Below, piece by piece: positions 13,935 to 23,288 of a stretch of DNA of 23,288 bases. The position numbers and the translations under genes were made by a program. Below the pieces are notes generated by a model. It was not told the DNA's origin. It saw only the letters and a program-made list of their open reading frames with translations, and searched no databases. This DNA comes from Desulfobacteraceae bacterium (lineage in GTDB: Bacteria > Desulfobacterota > Desulfobacteria > Desulfobacterales > SG8-13): the NCBI GenBank assembly GCA_029287875.1, contig JARFQH010000203.1, positions 1-23,288 of the forward strand. The letters are read 5' to 3'. Numbering within the stretch: the first letter of the stretch is position 1; every line of letters starts with the position of its first letter.

Positions 13935-16900
13935 TTACAGGAGGACTGTCCGCGAGCCGGGTATTCTCACCTCGACCGAGTGTTCCTTCCGGTCGTCAAT
14001 AAGGGGAATCGCCTGGTCGGGTCGCAAGACTCCATCAACGGTCACACTTGCACCCCCCTTTTCTTCACGCGTTTGCAGGACCTCGATGTGGTAGACGGTC
14101 TCCCGATAGCGGTAGTGCATCTTGAACCCCTTCCAATCCGCAGGGAGGCACGGCACAAAACGCAGTTTATCCACTTCAAGTCTGAGACCCAGAAGTGATT
14201 CCACGATCAGCCGGTACATCCAGGCGGCCGAGCCCGTGTACCATGTCCAGCCGCCGCGACCGGTGTGCGGTGGTACCGCATAGACGTCGGCGGCAACGAC
14301 GTACGGTTCCACTTTGTAGGCAGCCGTCTCCTCGGTCGATTTGGCATGGTTCACCGGGTTGATCATATTAAAGAGTTCCCATGCGCGCCGGTTGTCCCCC
14401 AAGCGAGCAAAGGCCATTGCTGCCCAGATGGCCGCATGCGTATACTGCCCGCCGTTTTCTCTCACGCCGGGGACGTACCCTTTTATATAGCCGGGATTCA
14501 GCGGCGACTTGTCGAAAGGTGGATCCAGAAGCTGGATCAGGCCATGCTCGCGGCGAACGAGTCGCTCATCCACGGCCTCCATGGCCTTGCGCGAACGCTC
14601 ATGATCCCCCGCACCCGAAAGAACAGACCAGCTCTGCGCAATCGAATCAATCTGGCATTCGGGGTTATCTGACGATCCCAGCGGCGAGCCGTCGTCGAAA
14701 TAGGCACGGCGGTACCACCCGCCGTCCCAGCCATGCTCCTCGATATTGTGACGCAGTTCGGCCGCCTCCCTATGGCAGCGTTCAACGAAAGCGATGTCGC
14801 CGCGTGCGCCGGCGACCTCAGCGAAGCGCATGAGCACTTCATATAGGAAAAATCCCAACCAGACGCTTTCGCCTTTGCCGTGTTCGCCTACCAGGTTCAG
14901 GCCGTCGTTCCAGTCGCCGGAGCCGATAAGCGGCAGGCCGTGCTCACCGAACTTGAGGCCGTTCAGGATGGCCCGGACACAGTGTTCGTAAAGACTCGCC
15001 GCCTCTCCAGAGCGCTCGGGCAGATCGTAATAAGAATCTTCATCCGCGTTTACCGGGCGGCCCTGGAGGAAGTGGATGGGTTCATCCAACACGCCGGTGT
15101 CACCGGTGGCGAGGACATAGCGGCACGTTGTGAGCGGCAGCCAGAGGTAATCGTCCGAACAGTGAGTGCGCACACCCCGACCCGTTGGAGGATGCCACCA
15201 ATGCTGCACATCTCCTTCCAGAAATTGGCGGGCCGCGCACAGGAGCAAGTGCTCGCGCACGAGATGTGGCCTGGCGTGGATGAGCGCCATCACGTCCTGC
15301 AACTGATCGCGAAACCCGAAGGCGCCCCCCGACTGGTAAGTTGCGCTGCGCGCCCAAAGGCGGCACGCCAGGGTCTGGTACAAGAGCCAGCCATTGGCCA
15401 GCACGTTGAGGGATTGGTCGGGTGTTTCCACGTGCAGCGCGTCGAAAGTATGCGCCCAGTGCTGCCATACCGCTTCGAGTGCGCCACGCGCGGCAGTTGA
15501 TCCTCGAAAGCGATTGACCAGATTCCCAGCGTCACCGGCATCGCGCCCGACGCCGAGCCTGAAGATGATCTCTCGCTCTTGCCCGTCAGATAGATCGAAG
15601 ACCACCTGGATCGCGGCACAGGGATCCAGAGCGGCCCCCACCTTGCCGGAAAGGCGCGTTCGCTTCATCGCAGCCGGACTTTTCAGCGTACCGTTGCGTC
15701 CCAGGAATTCAGTCCGATTGCCGGTTACGGTGCGAGTCGTATCGTCCACGTCGAAAAACGCCATCCGGTCGCGGAACTCCGTGTTATAAGGGTTCCACGC
15801 AAACAGTGCGCCGCTATTCGGGTCAATTTTGGTGATAACGTGCAGGCTCGATTTCGGTCTCAGGTCGCCAAGGACCCATTCCACGTATCCGGTAGCGGAG
15901 AGTCGACGTGATCGTTTCGACTCGTTTCGCACTTTGAGTACCATGAACTTGATCGGTGCATCCAGGGCCACGTAAACCTTCAACTCTGAGCGGATGCCGC
16001 GTTCGGTGTGCTCGAAAACGCTGTAGCCAAAGCCGTGCCGGGTGACGTAAGGCATCGCTCCGCGGCTGGGCAGCGGCGTCGGGGACCAGAAGTGGCCGCG
16101 CTCTTCATCACGGAGGTAGAACGCCTCTCCGCTCGAATCACCGACGGGATCGTTCCCCCAGGGAGTGAGACGGAACTCGTGGGCATTCTCGCTCCAGGTA
16201 TAGGCAAGGCCGCTTTCTGAAATGACGGTGCCGAAGTGCGGGTTGGCCAGCACATTCACCCACGGCGCCGGCGTCACCTGCCTGTGTGCGGTGGTAATGA
16301 CATACTCACGCCCATCCGGGGTGAATCCGCCCAGCCCGTTGTAGAACATCAGATCGTGGCGAGGCAATGCGGCCACTGCCAGGGGTTCGGAGCGGTGGGT
16401 TCGGGTCGGCGAAAGGAGCGGCATTGCAGCTTCCACCAGACTGCGCCGGTTGATCTGGTCTGCCAAGCCCCCCCGGCTGTCGGTGATGATGGCGCACGCG
16501 ACCGCTTGGATCAGGATGCGGTCCTCCTCCGATATCTGGTCGCCAGGTCTTAAGAAAATGCCGCCCGGCCGATCGATGACTTTGGCTTCGGTGCCGGCGG
16601 CGATGAGCCCCATGATCTGGTCGTGGAGGAGTTGTCGGTATCCGGCGTGATCTTCGTTCCAGATCACCAGGTCCACCGCCAGTCCTTTTAGACGCCAGTA
16701 GGCGTGGGCCTTTACGAGTTGGCGCACCAGGTCGATATTGGCCGGATATTCAATCTGCAGCAGCACAATCGGCAGATCGCCGGATATGGCGTATCCCCAT
16801 AGACCGGATTGCCCCCGGTGGTTCTTGATGAGGACGCTCGGGTCGGCTCGCAGCGAAGCATTGGCGTAGATGATCGAGCTGGCAAGGCTCCCATAGAGTT

Positions 16901-19900
16901 GCGCATCGGCCTCGGAGGCATTGAACTGGCGCAGAAGCACCTGGCCATGCGTCCATGCCAGATCAAAGACGCGATCCGCGAGACGCCGGTCCTGGTATTT
17001 TTCCACCAGGCGTAAGGCGGCATCGCGGGTTTCACCGATGCCGGAGACCATGTTTATTGTTGCCGATTCTTCGGGATCCAGCGTTATCCGGTAGCGTATG
17101 GCGACAATCGGATCGAGCACGGAGCCCTCGCTGCCCGAGAGCGCCCCCGTAAAAAAGCCCTCAGCCCCGCTCATCGCCTGTGGATCGGCGACGGTGTTAC
17201 CGCGGCCGATAAATTGCATGCGATCGGTCTCATAGGAGACTTCTCCGATATCTGCCCCATGCACAGCCATCAGGTGCAGCATCCAGGGCGACTGCTCGCC
17301 CTGGGATCGGGGCCGGCGCGTGCAGAGGATCGCTCGCTGCCGGCGGATGATCTCGGTTTGCACAAAAAGATTGCTGAACACCGGATGCAGTGCGTCCGCG
17401 GCTTGCGGTGCCAGAACCACTTCCGCATAACTGGTTACATCGATCGCGCGGCGCGTCCGTGCGCGGTTGGTGATGCGGACACGCCGCAGTTCGATGTCAT
17501 CCTCGGGCGAAACAGCGATCTCGGTATGGGTGTCATAGTCGTGGTTGCGGCCGCGAAACTCGGCTCGCCCTTCCGAGAAAATGGCCTCAAAATGCTTCGA
17601 TCGTTTGAGCGTCGGCTGATATGCGGTCGACCAGAACTCCCTGCTGGTCACGTCGCGGATGTAACAGAACGTGCCCCAGTTGTCACAGGTGCGGTCTTCG
17701 CGCCAACGGGTGATGGCCAGGTCCTTCCAGCGACTGTAACCGCCGCCGGCATTGGTGATCATCACGTGGTATCTGCCGTTCGAGAGCAACTGCACTTCCG
17801 GGTTCGGCGTGTCGGGACTGCTGAAAACGCGTATCGGCGTCTCCAGAGCGCCGGAAGCCATATGGTGCTCGGAGAGTTCGGTGGTATGCGCATAGAACGC
17901 CGTCGCCTTGGGGATTCGCTCCTGGAGCAACAGCATGGTCGCCTGGAACAAGGGATCCGACTCGAAGCGCTTCTGCATCGGGCGGTCCAGGAGCAGATGG
18001 GCCAAAGACAGGAGACTCATGCCCTGGTGATGGGCCATGAAGGAGCGAACCACGGCGCTCGTTTGGCCAGGCGGCAGGCGCGAGGGAGTGTAGTCGATCG
18101 CTTCGTAGAAGCCATACCGGGTTTCAAAGCCTTCGGCAGCAAGCCGCTCGAGGTTCTGACACGCCTCCCCGGGCGCCACCATCAGCGCCAGCGCCGAGGC
18201 ATAGGGCGCAATCACCAGGTCCTCGGCGAGCCCGCGTTTGAGCCCCAGGCCCGGGACACCGAAAGCGCGGTATTGATAGTTGAGATGTACATCAATGGCA
18301 TTGTAACCACATTCCGAAATGCCCCACGGCACGGCGCGCTTTTTTCCATACTCGACCTGCCTGGCCACAGCCGCCTTATAGGTCTGGTCGAGCAGCGTGT
18401 CTTCGTACGCCGGCATCACCAGGAGCGGCATCAGGTATTCGAACATCGAACCGCTCCACGAAAGCAGGATCGGCTCTCCACCGACTATAGTGAGCAGACG
18501 ACCCAGGGCGAACCAGCTCTCCTGCGGTAGTTGTCCCTGCGCAATCGCTACGAAACTGGAAAGCCTCGCTTCAGAAGCCAGAAGATCGTAGTAACTCGGG
18601 TCCCGGCGTCGCTCCGCGACGTCGTAGCCGAGCGCCAGCAGATGACGCGCCTTGTCGTAAAGGAAGTCATACGCCATATCGGCCAGTTCGCCGGATTGCC
18701 GCGCGAGGCGTTCGATGGCCGCAATCCTTTCTCTGGCGCGACGGCTTGCTTGGGTGATGAGCCGGCGAAGCTCACTCAAACGCTTTTTTCCCTCGGGGGT
18801 TGCCTCCGAGCTGAGGCGATCCTCAATGGCCGGCAGCCACTCCCCTTCAAATCCGGCCAGTTCGTTCAGTGTGGGGATCTCATCGAGGCCACCAAAGTCG
18901 TTTCGTTTGTCCGGAGAAGTCGGTGGCAGCAAGGTCCACGGTGTGAGAAACGTCAACTCATCGAGGGCGTCCTGGCATTGCCGGGCGAAGGCGCTGGCCC
19001 ACCCGCTTGCCTGGCTTGTGGGATCCACGTCAAAACTGCCCACCACCTCGACTGCTGATGTCGCCAGCCGGCCAAGGTACAGCCGTGCCGCTGCGAGCGT
19101 TATTGGTCGGGAAACGGATGCCGACGCCAGCTCCTTCTGGAGTTGATCGAGCTGGATGGGAGCGGCTTTTCCCGCAGCGTCCACGAGAATCCGCAGGGTG
19201 TCGCCGAGTCCGTCTAACCATTGCGCTGTCAGGATTCGGCGATCGGGAAGGGCGAGCAGACCCGGCCGCAAGGTCAGAAGATGGCCCGCGAGGTTCCCGC
19301 TGTCCACCGTCGAAATATAGGCCGGTGGCAGTGGTTTCAGAGACTGGGTGTCATACCAGTTGAAGAAGTGGCCTTGGTGGCGTTCCAATTTTTGCATCGC
19401 GAGGAACGCATTCCCCGTGCGCTCTATGAGCTGTCCGGCCGAAACATAGCCGAAGTCGTAGGCGGACAAATTCGCCAGCAGCGCAAGTCCCATGTTGGTC
19501 GGCGACGTGCGATGCGCGGCCGCGGCAACAGGAGGCTCTTGATAATTATCCGGCGGCAGCCAATTGTCTTCAGGGCCGACGAAGGTCTCGAAGAACGCCC
19601 AGGTTTTCCGGGAAAGCTTCCGCAGAAAGAGGGTCTGATCCGCGGTTAGCCTTTTTCGCCGGCGCGCGCGCGGCCGACTGATCCACCAGGCGATGGCAGG
19701 AGAGGCAAACCAGAGGCCCAGGATGGGTCCCGCCACGGCGAGTGCGGCCGGCCTCGCAATGGTCAGATAAATCCCCGCCGCAGCGGCCAGGGTGGGGGCA
19801 AACCACATTGTCCGCCAGGAGGCGGCGAGGTCTGTGCGGCTTTGGTTATCCACGTTCGGCAGGTTCCACACCAGAAGTCGTTTGTGGGTGACCCACATTC

Positions 19901-22679
19901 GCCAGACCGTGCGCAAAATCGCATCCAGACTGAAGAAGGCTTCATAGGGGAGACAGGTGAGCGTAAAAGCCGCCTGAGCGGAGTGCCTGCCGGCCGAGCG
20001 CACCATGACCGCAAGATGCTGCCCCATCCGCACGTCGCCCGGTTTCTGAAACAGATCCAGAAATGAGGCCATACCGGGGGGGATCAGGATGGTTCCGACG
20101 ACGGCAAGGGTCCATAGCCAGGGCGGGGACAAGACGGCCCAGCCAAGGAGAAACAACAAGGTCAACGCCGCCGGTACGAGGCTCCGACGAAGATTGTCGA
20201 AAATCTTCCAGCGGGACACCCCGGATAGCGGATTCTTCCGGCGGTTTCCCTCGAGGTCGGGAACGCCCGGCAGCAGCCAGCGGGCAATTTGCCAGTCCCC
20301 GCGAATCCAGCGGTGCCGACGGCTTACGTCCGCGCTGTAGCGGGATGGATATTCCTCGTACAACAACACATCGCTGAGCAGCCCCGCCCGCGCGTAGCAT
20401 CCCTCCAGAAGGTCATGGCTGAGGATCCGGTTCTCGGGAAAGCGTCCCTTGAGGACCCGCTCGAACGCATCTACATCATAGATCCCTTTGCCGATGAATG
20501 AGCCTTCACCGAAAAGATCCTGGTAGACATCGGAGACAACCCGGGTATACGGGTCGATGCCTGGCTCACTCCCGCACAATCGCGCGTATCGCGACCGTTT
20601 CATTCCCGGCAGGCTCACGGCCACCCGGGGCTGAAGGATGCCGTACCCCTCATCGATCCGTTGCCTGTCTTCGTCGTACCGCGGCCGATTCAGCGGGTGC
20701 GCCATGGCTCCCACAAACTGCCATGCCGAATCGCGGGGAAGCTGCGTATCCGTGTCCAGGGTGATCACATACTTCACGTTCGATAACACGGCAATATTCC
20801 CAACGATGAGGGAGAACCGATCACTTGATCCGCCGCGCAGAAGCCCATTCAAATCCGCAAGCTTGCCGCGCTTGCGCTCGTACCCCATCCAGATCCGGTC
20901 CTGCGGATTCCAGCGGCGCGGGCGATGAAAAAGAAAGAACGTGTCGGCTTTTGGGCCGTGGTACTTTTCGTTCAACTCTCGAATTCTCATTTGGGCCAGC
21001 TGCAACAAAGGTTCGTCCTCCGGAAGCGTTTCCTCAGGCGCGTCCCGGAAATCCGTCAGCAGACCGAAGTGAAGGTGTTCCTCTCGATTGGCCAGAAATC
21101 GAACTTCCAGCGCCTCGACCAGATCCTCAATGTCTTGCGTGCTCGTGAGCATCGTCGGGATGACGGCAAGGGCGCGCGATTCCGAAGGAATTCCTTCGGA
21201 AAAGTCAATTCGCGGCAGCAAGCGCGGCGTCGCCAGTAATGTCGTCAGCCAATTCACCAGCGCCACGGCCAGATGACTTGCGCCCAGCAGCAAGGGGAGA
21301 CCTATCAGCACGATCAGCCCAATCTGGTACCCCATGGTGTGCATCTTCGCCAACAAACTCCCGGTGAAAATAGCCGTCATCAGCGTTATTATTCCCAGAT
21401 AGAAGAGCAAAGGGAACTGACGGCTTAATCGCCGAAGAGCCTCAAGGGGAGATCGGCGCATCTCCGCCATTCGTTCGAGCTGCGCCAATCCTTTGTCGAT
21501 CAGGTAGAACCCGACGTGCGCCGTACGGTCGTCGCCGCCTTTCCGGGCAGCGGCCGCATGCGCCAGTTGGATTGCTTTGCGCGCCACCTCGCTCTCGGAG
21601 TGCGGACTGCCCTTCGCTGTCTTCTCCACGACGTGGCGGTAGCGATCGCGGGTGGTAAAATCCATCTTGCCGTAGATGTCGCCAGGATCCTCATACAGGG
21701 TCTGCTCGACAATGCTCATCGTCTCGACGAACTCGCGCCAGTCCATCGCGCCCAGGAAACGGAGGCTGCCGATGCTGTTGCTCATCGAGACCTGGTCAGC
21801 AGCCTGTGTCTGGTTCTCCGAGCGCACCAACTGATCGATGGTCAGGCCGGACTCGGACAGTCGCTGTTCAATCCAGGTGAGCGGCAAGGCCAGGGCAGGG
21901 CCTTGTCCCTGCAACCGCCGCGAAAATTCCGCTACAAATGAACTTACCAGCAGCGGGTCCGACCGGGCCATATCGGCAATCACGAGAATCAGGCTCTTCG
22001 GGTCTTTCTCTGCTATCTCCGTCATCTGGTCAACCCAGTATTCGGCGCGGCTGCGGTCGGTCCGGTCGGCAATAATCCGGGTTCCAACGCGGCGCAGATT
22101 CTCGATCAGGGCCAGGCGCAGCATGATCGGGACGGCCCATAATTCGCCAAGCTTAAGGATGGTCACCGTTTGGTAGGCGGCCACGAAACTGCTGAGACTT
22201 TCCGGATCCGCCCGCCCATCGCCGTGCGAGACAATCTCCAGCGCAATGTCGTACACGCGTGGGACGCCGGCCGATGAGCCGTTCAGCAAGCGCGGCAGTT
22301 CCCGGCTGTAACCCTTGGGCAAGTGTCGCCTGGCCATGCGAATCTGTTCTTCGATCAGATAGAAGTTGTCGAGCAGCCATTCCCCGGCCGGCACAATCCG
22401 GCGGTTGTCCTTAACTGCCGCCATCAGCAGGTTGCGGGCTTCAATCAGGACACCTTCATTCTCGGCCAGACGCGTCAGAAGCCGGTCCGAAGCGCGTCCC
22501 AAACTCAGCTTGTGCGTGGCTGCCAGCGTCTTGCCGTGCTGCTTCATCTGGTCGCTGCTGAACAGTTCCGAGCGCAACGGCGGCTCGTTGCCGGCGACCT
22601 CTTTTGCCAGGCCGGTTCTGCCGAAACGCGCTCTCAAATTGAGCAGGGTAAGGAGAATCCTTTTGACGCTCATCCTCAC
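13935..22679 (-). CDS. Cyclic beta-1,2-glucan synthase-like giant glycosyltransferase (NdvB/Cgs family)
   Basis: A 2914-residue inner-membrane protein, close to the roughly 2,800-2,900 residues of Cgs/NdvB. Order: a helical N-terminal region (1-420); membrane helices at about 420-485, 830-870 and 960-1005; a GT84 catalytic part with the DTD motif Asp642/Asp644 in VITLDTDTQLP, Asp756 in HDLLEG and RRHRW (787-791); a glycoamylase-like region (about 1400-1570) with Glu1456 in PWGISECGYNA; then two GH94-like segments from about 1640 and from about 2139, with GSGDWNDGLN (Asp2589/Asp2592) matching the catalytic-acid motif of GH94 phosphorylases. It should polymerise UDP-glucose into beta-1,2-glucan, control its length by phosphorolysis and cyclise it into a periplasmic osmoprotectant. 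GTG at 22679 has AAGGAG 9 bases upstream; an ATG lies two codons later. No glucan exporter gene adjoins it. Confidence 0.93.
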   Translation of the reverse strand: MRMSVKRILLTLLNLRARFGRTGLAKEVAGNEPPLRSELFSSDQMKQHGKTLAATHKLSLGRASDRLLTRLAENEGVLIEARNLLMAAVKDNRRIVPAGEWLLDNFYLIEEQIRMARRHLPKGYSRELPRLLNGSSAGVPRVYDIALEIVSHGDGRADPESLSSFVAAYQTVTILKLGELWAVPIMLRLALIENLRRVGTRIIADRTDRSRAEYWVDQMTEIAEKDPKSLILVIADMARSDPLLVSSFVAEFSRRLQGQGPALALPLTWIEQRLSESGLTIDQLVRSENQTQAADQVSMSNSIGSLRFLGAMDWREFVETMSIVEQTLYEDPGDIYGKMDFTTRDRYRHVVEKTAKGSPHSESEVARKAIQLAHAAAARKGGDDRTAHVGFYLIDKGLAQLERMAEMRRSPLEALRRLSRQFPLLFYLGIITLMTAIFTGSLLAKMHTMGYQIGLIVLIGLPLLLGASHLAVALVNWLTTLLATPRLLPRIDFSEGIPSESRALAVIPTMLTSTQDIEDLVEALEVRFLANREEHLHFGLLTDFRDAPEETLPEDEPLLQLAQMRIRELNEKYHGPKADTFFLFHRPRRWNPQDRIWMGYERKRGKLADLNGLLRGGSSDRFSLIVGNIAVLSNVKYVITLDTDTQLPRDSAWQFVGAMAHPLNRPRYDEDRQRIDEGYGILQPRVAVSLPGMKRSRYARLCGSEPGIDPYTRVVSDVYQDLFGEGSFIGKGIYDVDAFERVLKGRFPENRILSHDLLEGCYARAGLLSDVLLYEEYPSRYSADVSRRHRWIRGDWQIARWLLPGVPDLEGNRRKNPLSGVSRWKIFDNLRRSLVPAALTLLFLLGWAVLSPPWLWTLAVVGTILIPPGMASFLDLFQKPGDVRMGQHLAVMVRSAGRHSAQAAFTLTCLPYEAFFSLDAILRTVWRMWVTHKRLLVWNLPNVDNQSRTDLAASWRTMWFAPTLAAAAGIYLTIARPAALAVAGPILGLWFASPAIAWWISRPRARRRKRLTADQTLFLRKLSRKTWAFFETFVGPEDNWLPPDNYQEPPVAAAAHRTSPTNMGLALLANLSAYDFGYVSAGQLIERTGNAFLAMQKLERHQGHFFNWYDTQSLKPLPPAYISTVDSGNLAGHLLTLRPGLLALPDRRILTAQWLDGLGDTLRILVDAAGKAAPIQLDQLQKELASASVSRPITLAAARLYLGRLATSAVEVVGSFDVDPTSQASGWASAFARQCQDALDELTFLTPWTLLPPTSPDKRNDFGGLDEIPTLNELAGFEGEWLPAIEDRLSSEATPEGKKRLSELRRLITQASRRARERIAAIERLARQSGELADMAYDFLYDKARHLLALGYDVAERRRDPSYYDLLASEARLSSFVAIAQGQLPQESWFALGRLLTIVGGEPILLSWSGSMFEYLMPLLVMPAYEDTLLDQTYKAAVARQVEYGKKRAVPWGISECGYNAIDVHLNYQYRAFGVPGLGLKRGLAEDLVIAPYASALALMVAPGEACQNLERLAAEGFETRYGFYEAIDYTPSRLPPGQTSAVVRSFMAHHQGMSLLSLAHLLLDRPMQKRFESDPLFQATMLLLQERIPKATAFYAHTTELSEHHMASGALETPIRVFSSPDTPNPEVQLLSNGRYHVMITNAGGGYSRWKDLAITRWREDRTCDNWGTFCYIRDVTSREFWSTAYQPTLKRSKHFEAIFSEGRAEFRGRNHDYDTHTEIAVSPEDDIELRRVRITNRARTRRAIDVTSYAEVVLAPQAADALHPVFSNLFVQTEIIRRQRAILCTRRPRSQGEQSPWMLHLMAVHGADIGEVSYETDRMQFIGRGNTVADPQAMSGAEGFFTGALSGSEGSVLDPIVAIRYRITLDPEESATINMVSGIGETRDAALRLVEKYQDRRLADRVFDLAWTHGQVLLRQFNASEADAQLYGSLASSIIYANASLRADPSVLIKNHRGQSGLWGYAISGDLPIVLLQIEYPANIDLVRQLVKAHAYWRLKGLAVDLVIWNEDHAGYRQLLHDQIMGLIAAGTEAKVIDRPGGIFLRPGDQISEEDRILIQAVACAIITDSRGGLADQINRRSLVEAAMPLLSPTRTHRSEPLAVAALPRHDLMFYNGLGGFTPDGREYVITTAHRQVTPAPWVNVLANPHFGTVISESGLAYTWSENAHEFRLTPWGNDPVGDSSGEAFYLRDEERGHFWSPTPLPSRGAMPYVTRHGFGYSVFEHTERGIRSELKVYVALDAPIKFMVLKVRNESKRSRRLSATGYVEWVLGDLRPKSSLHVITKIDPNSGALFAWNPYNTEFRDRMAFFDVDDTTRTVTGNRTEFLGRNGTLKSPAAMKRTRLSGKVGAALDPCAAIQVVFDLSDGQEREIIFRLGVGRDAGDAGNLVNRFRGSTAARGALEAVWQHWAHTFDALHVETPDQSLNVLANGWLLYQTLACRLWARSATYQSGGAFGFRDQLQDVMALIHARPHLVREHLLLCAARQFLEGDVQHWWHPPTGRGVRTHCSDDYLWLPLTTCRYVLATGDTGVLDEPIHFLQGRPVNADEDSYYDLPERSGEAASLYEHCVRAILNGLKFGEHGLPLIGSGDWNDGLNLVGEHGKGESVWLGFFLYEVLMRFAEVAGARGDIAFVERCHREAAELRHNIEEHGWDGGWYRRAYFDDGSPLGSSDNPECQIDSIAQSWSVLSGAGDHERSRKAMEAVDERLVRREHGLIQLLDPPFDKSPLNPGYIKGYVPGVRENGGQYTHAAIWAAMAFARLGDNRRAWELFNMINPVNHAKSTEETAAYKVEPYVVAADVYAVPPHTGRGGWTWYTGSAAWMYRLIVESLLGLRLEVDKLRFVPCLPADWKGFKMHYRYRETVYHIEVLQTREEKGGASVTVDGVLRPDQAIPLIDDRKEHSVEVRIPGSRTVLL

Positions 22680-22928
22680 TTTTTTTGTCTCCTTCTTATG
22701 ACATGTCGTTCGCTGTGCACGGCTTGTAGACGTTGTCGAAAAACTATAATTCGGCTAAAGGGGCTAAGGGGAATGGCTTTGCCGCTATTCAGTATTTTTT
22801 TCTTTTATAAATTCAATCTTTGTGCCAGGTTCCCGGCTTTCAGTGTCACGTCATCCATCATTCTGATATTTAACAATAATTAGTTAAAAAAGCATTTACA
22901 GGGCGGTCATTAAAAGTCACAAACAGAA

Positions 22929-22961
22929 GGGTCATATATGACCGGTTGCCATATATGACCC
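22929..22961. repeat. Twin palindrome GGGTCATATATG...CATATATGACCC
   Basis: GGGTCATATATG (22929-22940) and CATATATGACCC (22950-22961) are perfect 12-base inverted repeats around ACCGGTTGC. The left half together with the next bases also makes a perfect 14-base palindrome GGTCATATATGACC. Two overlapping symmetrical words suggest a dimer-binding operator, or a strong hairpin. Confidence 0.6.
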
Positions 22962-23177
22962 ATTTCCGGTTCCCTTGGTGTTATGGGCGGAAAATGATAA
23001 GATCGGATTGATATTGGGATGAGACTTTATGGTTTGCGGATATTGAGCTTACGCATGTTCGGGATTTTTGGAATTGTCCTTTTGGATTTAGAATATTGAC
23101 TAAAGATTACGAGTTCACAGAATTTTGGGTTTTTAAAGAGAAAGCGGTCATGAGGCCCGTAGCGAGACCTCCAAAAA

Positions 23178-23213
23178 CCAAAAAGCCCTGTCCTTTAAAT
23201 TAAGACAGGGCTT
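23178..23213 (-). terminator. Intrinsic terminator for a minus-strand gene beyond the right edge
   Basis: AAGCCCTGTC (23183-23192) and GACAGGGCTT (23204-23213) form a perfect 10-bp stem with an 11-base loop. On the minus strand the stem runs into TTTTTGGTTTTTGG; on the plus strand no T tract follows. It therefore most likely ends a transcript entering from the right. That gene is not identifiable from the few bases remaining. Confidence 0.65.
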
Positions 23214-23288
23214 GAATTTCAATTATGTTTTTATGCTATAAAAAACCAACTTTTTAAAGGGTCATCAGGCGGTTTCAAGGCTTAAGGA

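Larger units (their letters stand above)
22680..23288. other. About 600 bp upstream of the glucan synthase without a credible gene
   Basis: The region is AT-rich. No open frame combines a ribosome site with protein-like composition; a 26-codon plus-strand frame at 23020-23100 has no ribosome site. It holds the ribosome site for the giant gene (22690-22695), a strong inverted repeat (22929-22961) and a minus-strand terminator (23178-23213). No clear promoter hexamers were found for the giant gene. Confidence 0.6.

Noticed and set aside
17214..18530. A 438-codon plus-strand open frame opposite the glucan synthase
   Set aside because: It is antisense to a continuous, motif-rich gene and has no ribosome site or recognisable domain; long antisense frames are common in GC-rich genes.
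23268..23288. Possible C-terminal codons of a minus-strand gene ending in tandem TGA stops at the right edge
   Set aside because: Only seven codons are available and the frame cannot be established; the terminator nearby makes a gene plausible but not annotatable.
1..23288. CRISPR arrays, tRNA or rRNA genes, and intact insertion sequences
   Set aside because: No regularly spaced direct repeats, cloverleaf-like sequences, rRNA motifs or transposase frames were seen.

Overview
The window looks like chromosomal DNA of a moderately GC-rich Desulfobacterota (deltaproteobacterial, probably Desulfobacterales-like) bacterium. This is inferred from the NikKMLQO-type nickel transporter, the gene neighbourhoods and the abundant palindromic intergenic elements; no 16S rRNA or other decisive marker is present.

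Left part (1-5135, all minus strand): translation and housekeeping genes. Reading right to left these are argS, a SPOR-domain membrane protein, gatC, gatA, a 60-residue unknown protein, and the first 28 codons of mutL, which runs off the left edge. A telomere-like heptamer array lies between gatC and gatA, and a 145-bp palindrome abuts the stop codon of the SPOR gene.

Middle part (5136-10960, plus strand): a nickel/cobalt uptake locus. It runs from an attenuator-like leader through nikK (DUF4198), an outer-membrane porin, nikM, nikL, nikQ and nikO (with a histidine-rich tail). The porin would admit the ion across the outer membrane, NikK/NikL would assist in the periplasm, NikM would bind it, and NikQ with NikO would energise uptake. 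The transcription units are punctuated by members of one family of long imperfect palindromes, each placed just 3' of a stop codon. Two members, 108 bp each with 4 mismatches, bracket nikMLQO exactly.

Right-middle part (10961-13770): small accessory genes and decay. There is a 104-residue unknown protein with a good sigma-70 promoter, a frameshifted coding remnant, a nested inverted-repeat structure, a hemolysin III/PAQR-type membrane protein, a SHOCT protein that appears to have lost the start of its signal peptide, an internally deleted RNB-ribonuclease pseudogene, and an ABM-type monooxygenase.

Right part (13935-22679, minus strand): one giant 2914-residue cyclic beta-1,2-glucan synthase-like gene (GT84, glycoamylase-like and GH94 regions). 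It is followed by about 600 bp without a credible gene, holding a striking inverted repeat and a minus-strand terminator.

The strongest candidate for something under-described is the palindromic element family: a shared asymmetric core held between self-complementary arms that differ from element to element. Second are the apparent attenuator leader of nikK and the double-deletion scar at the RNB/SHOCT junction.
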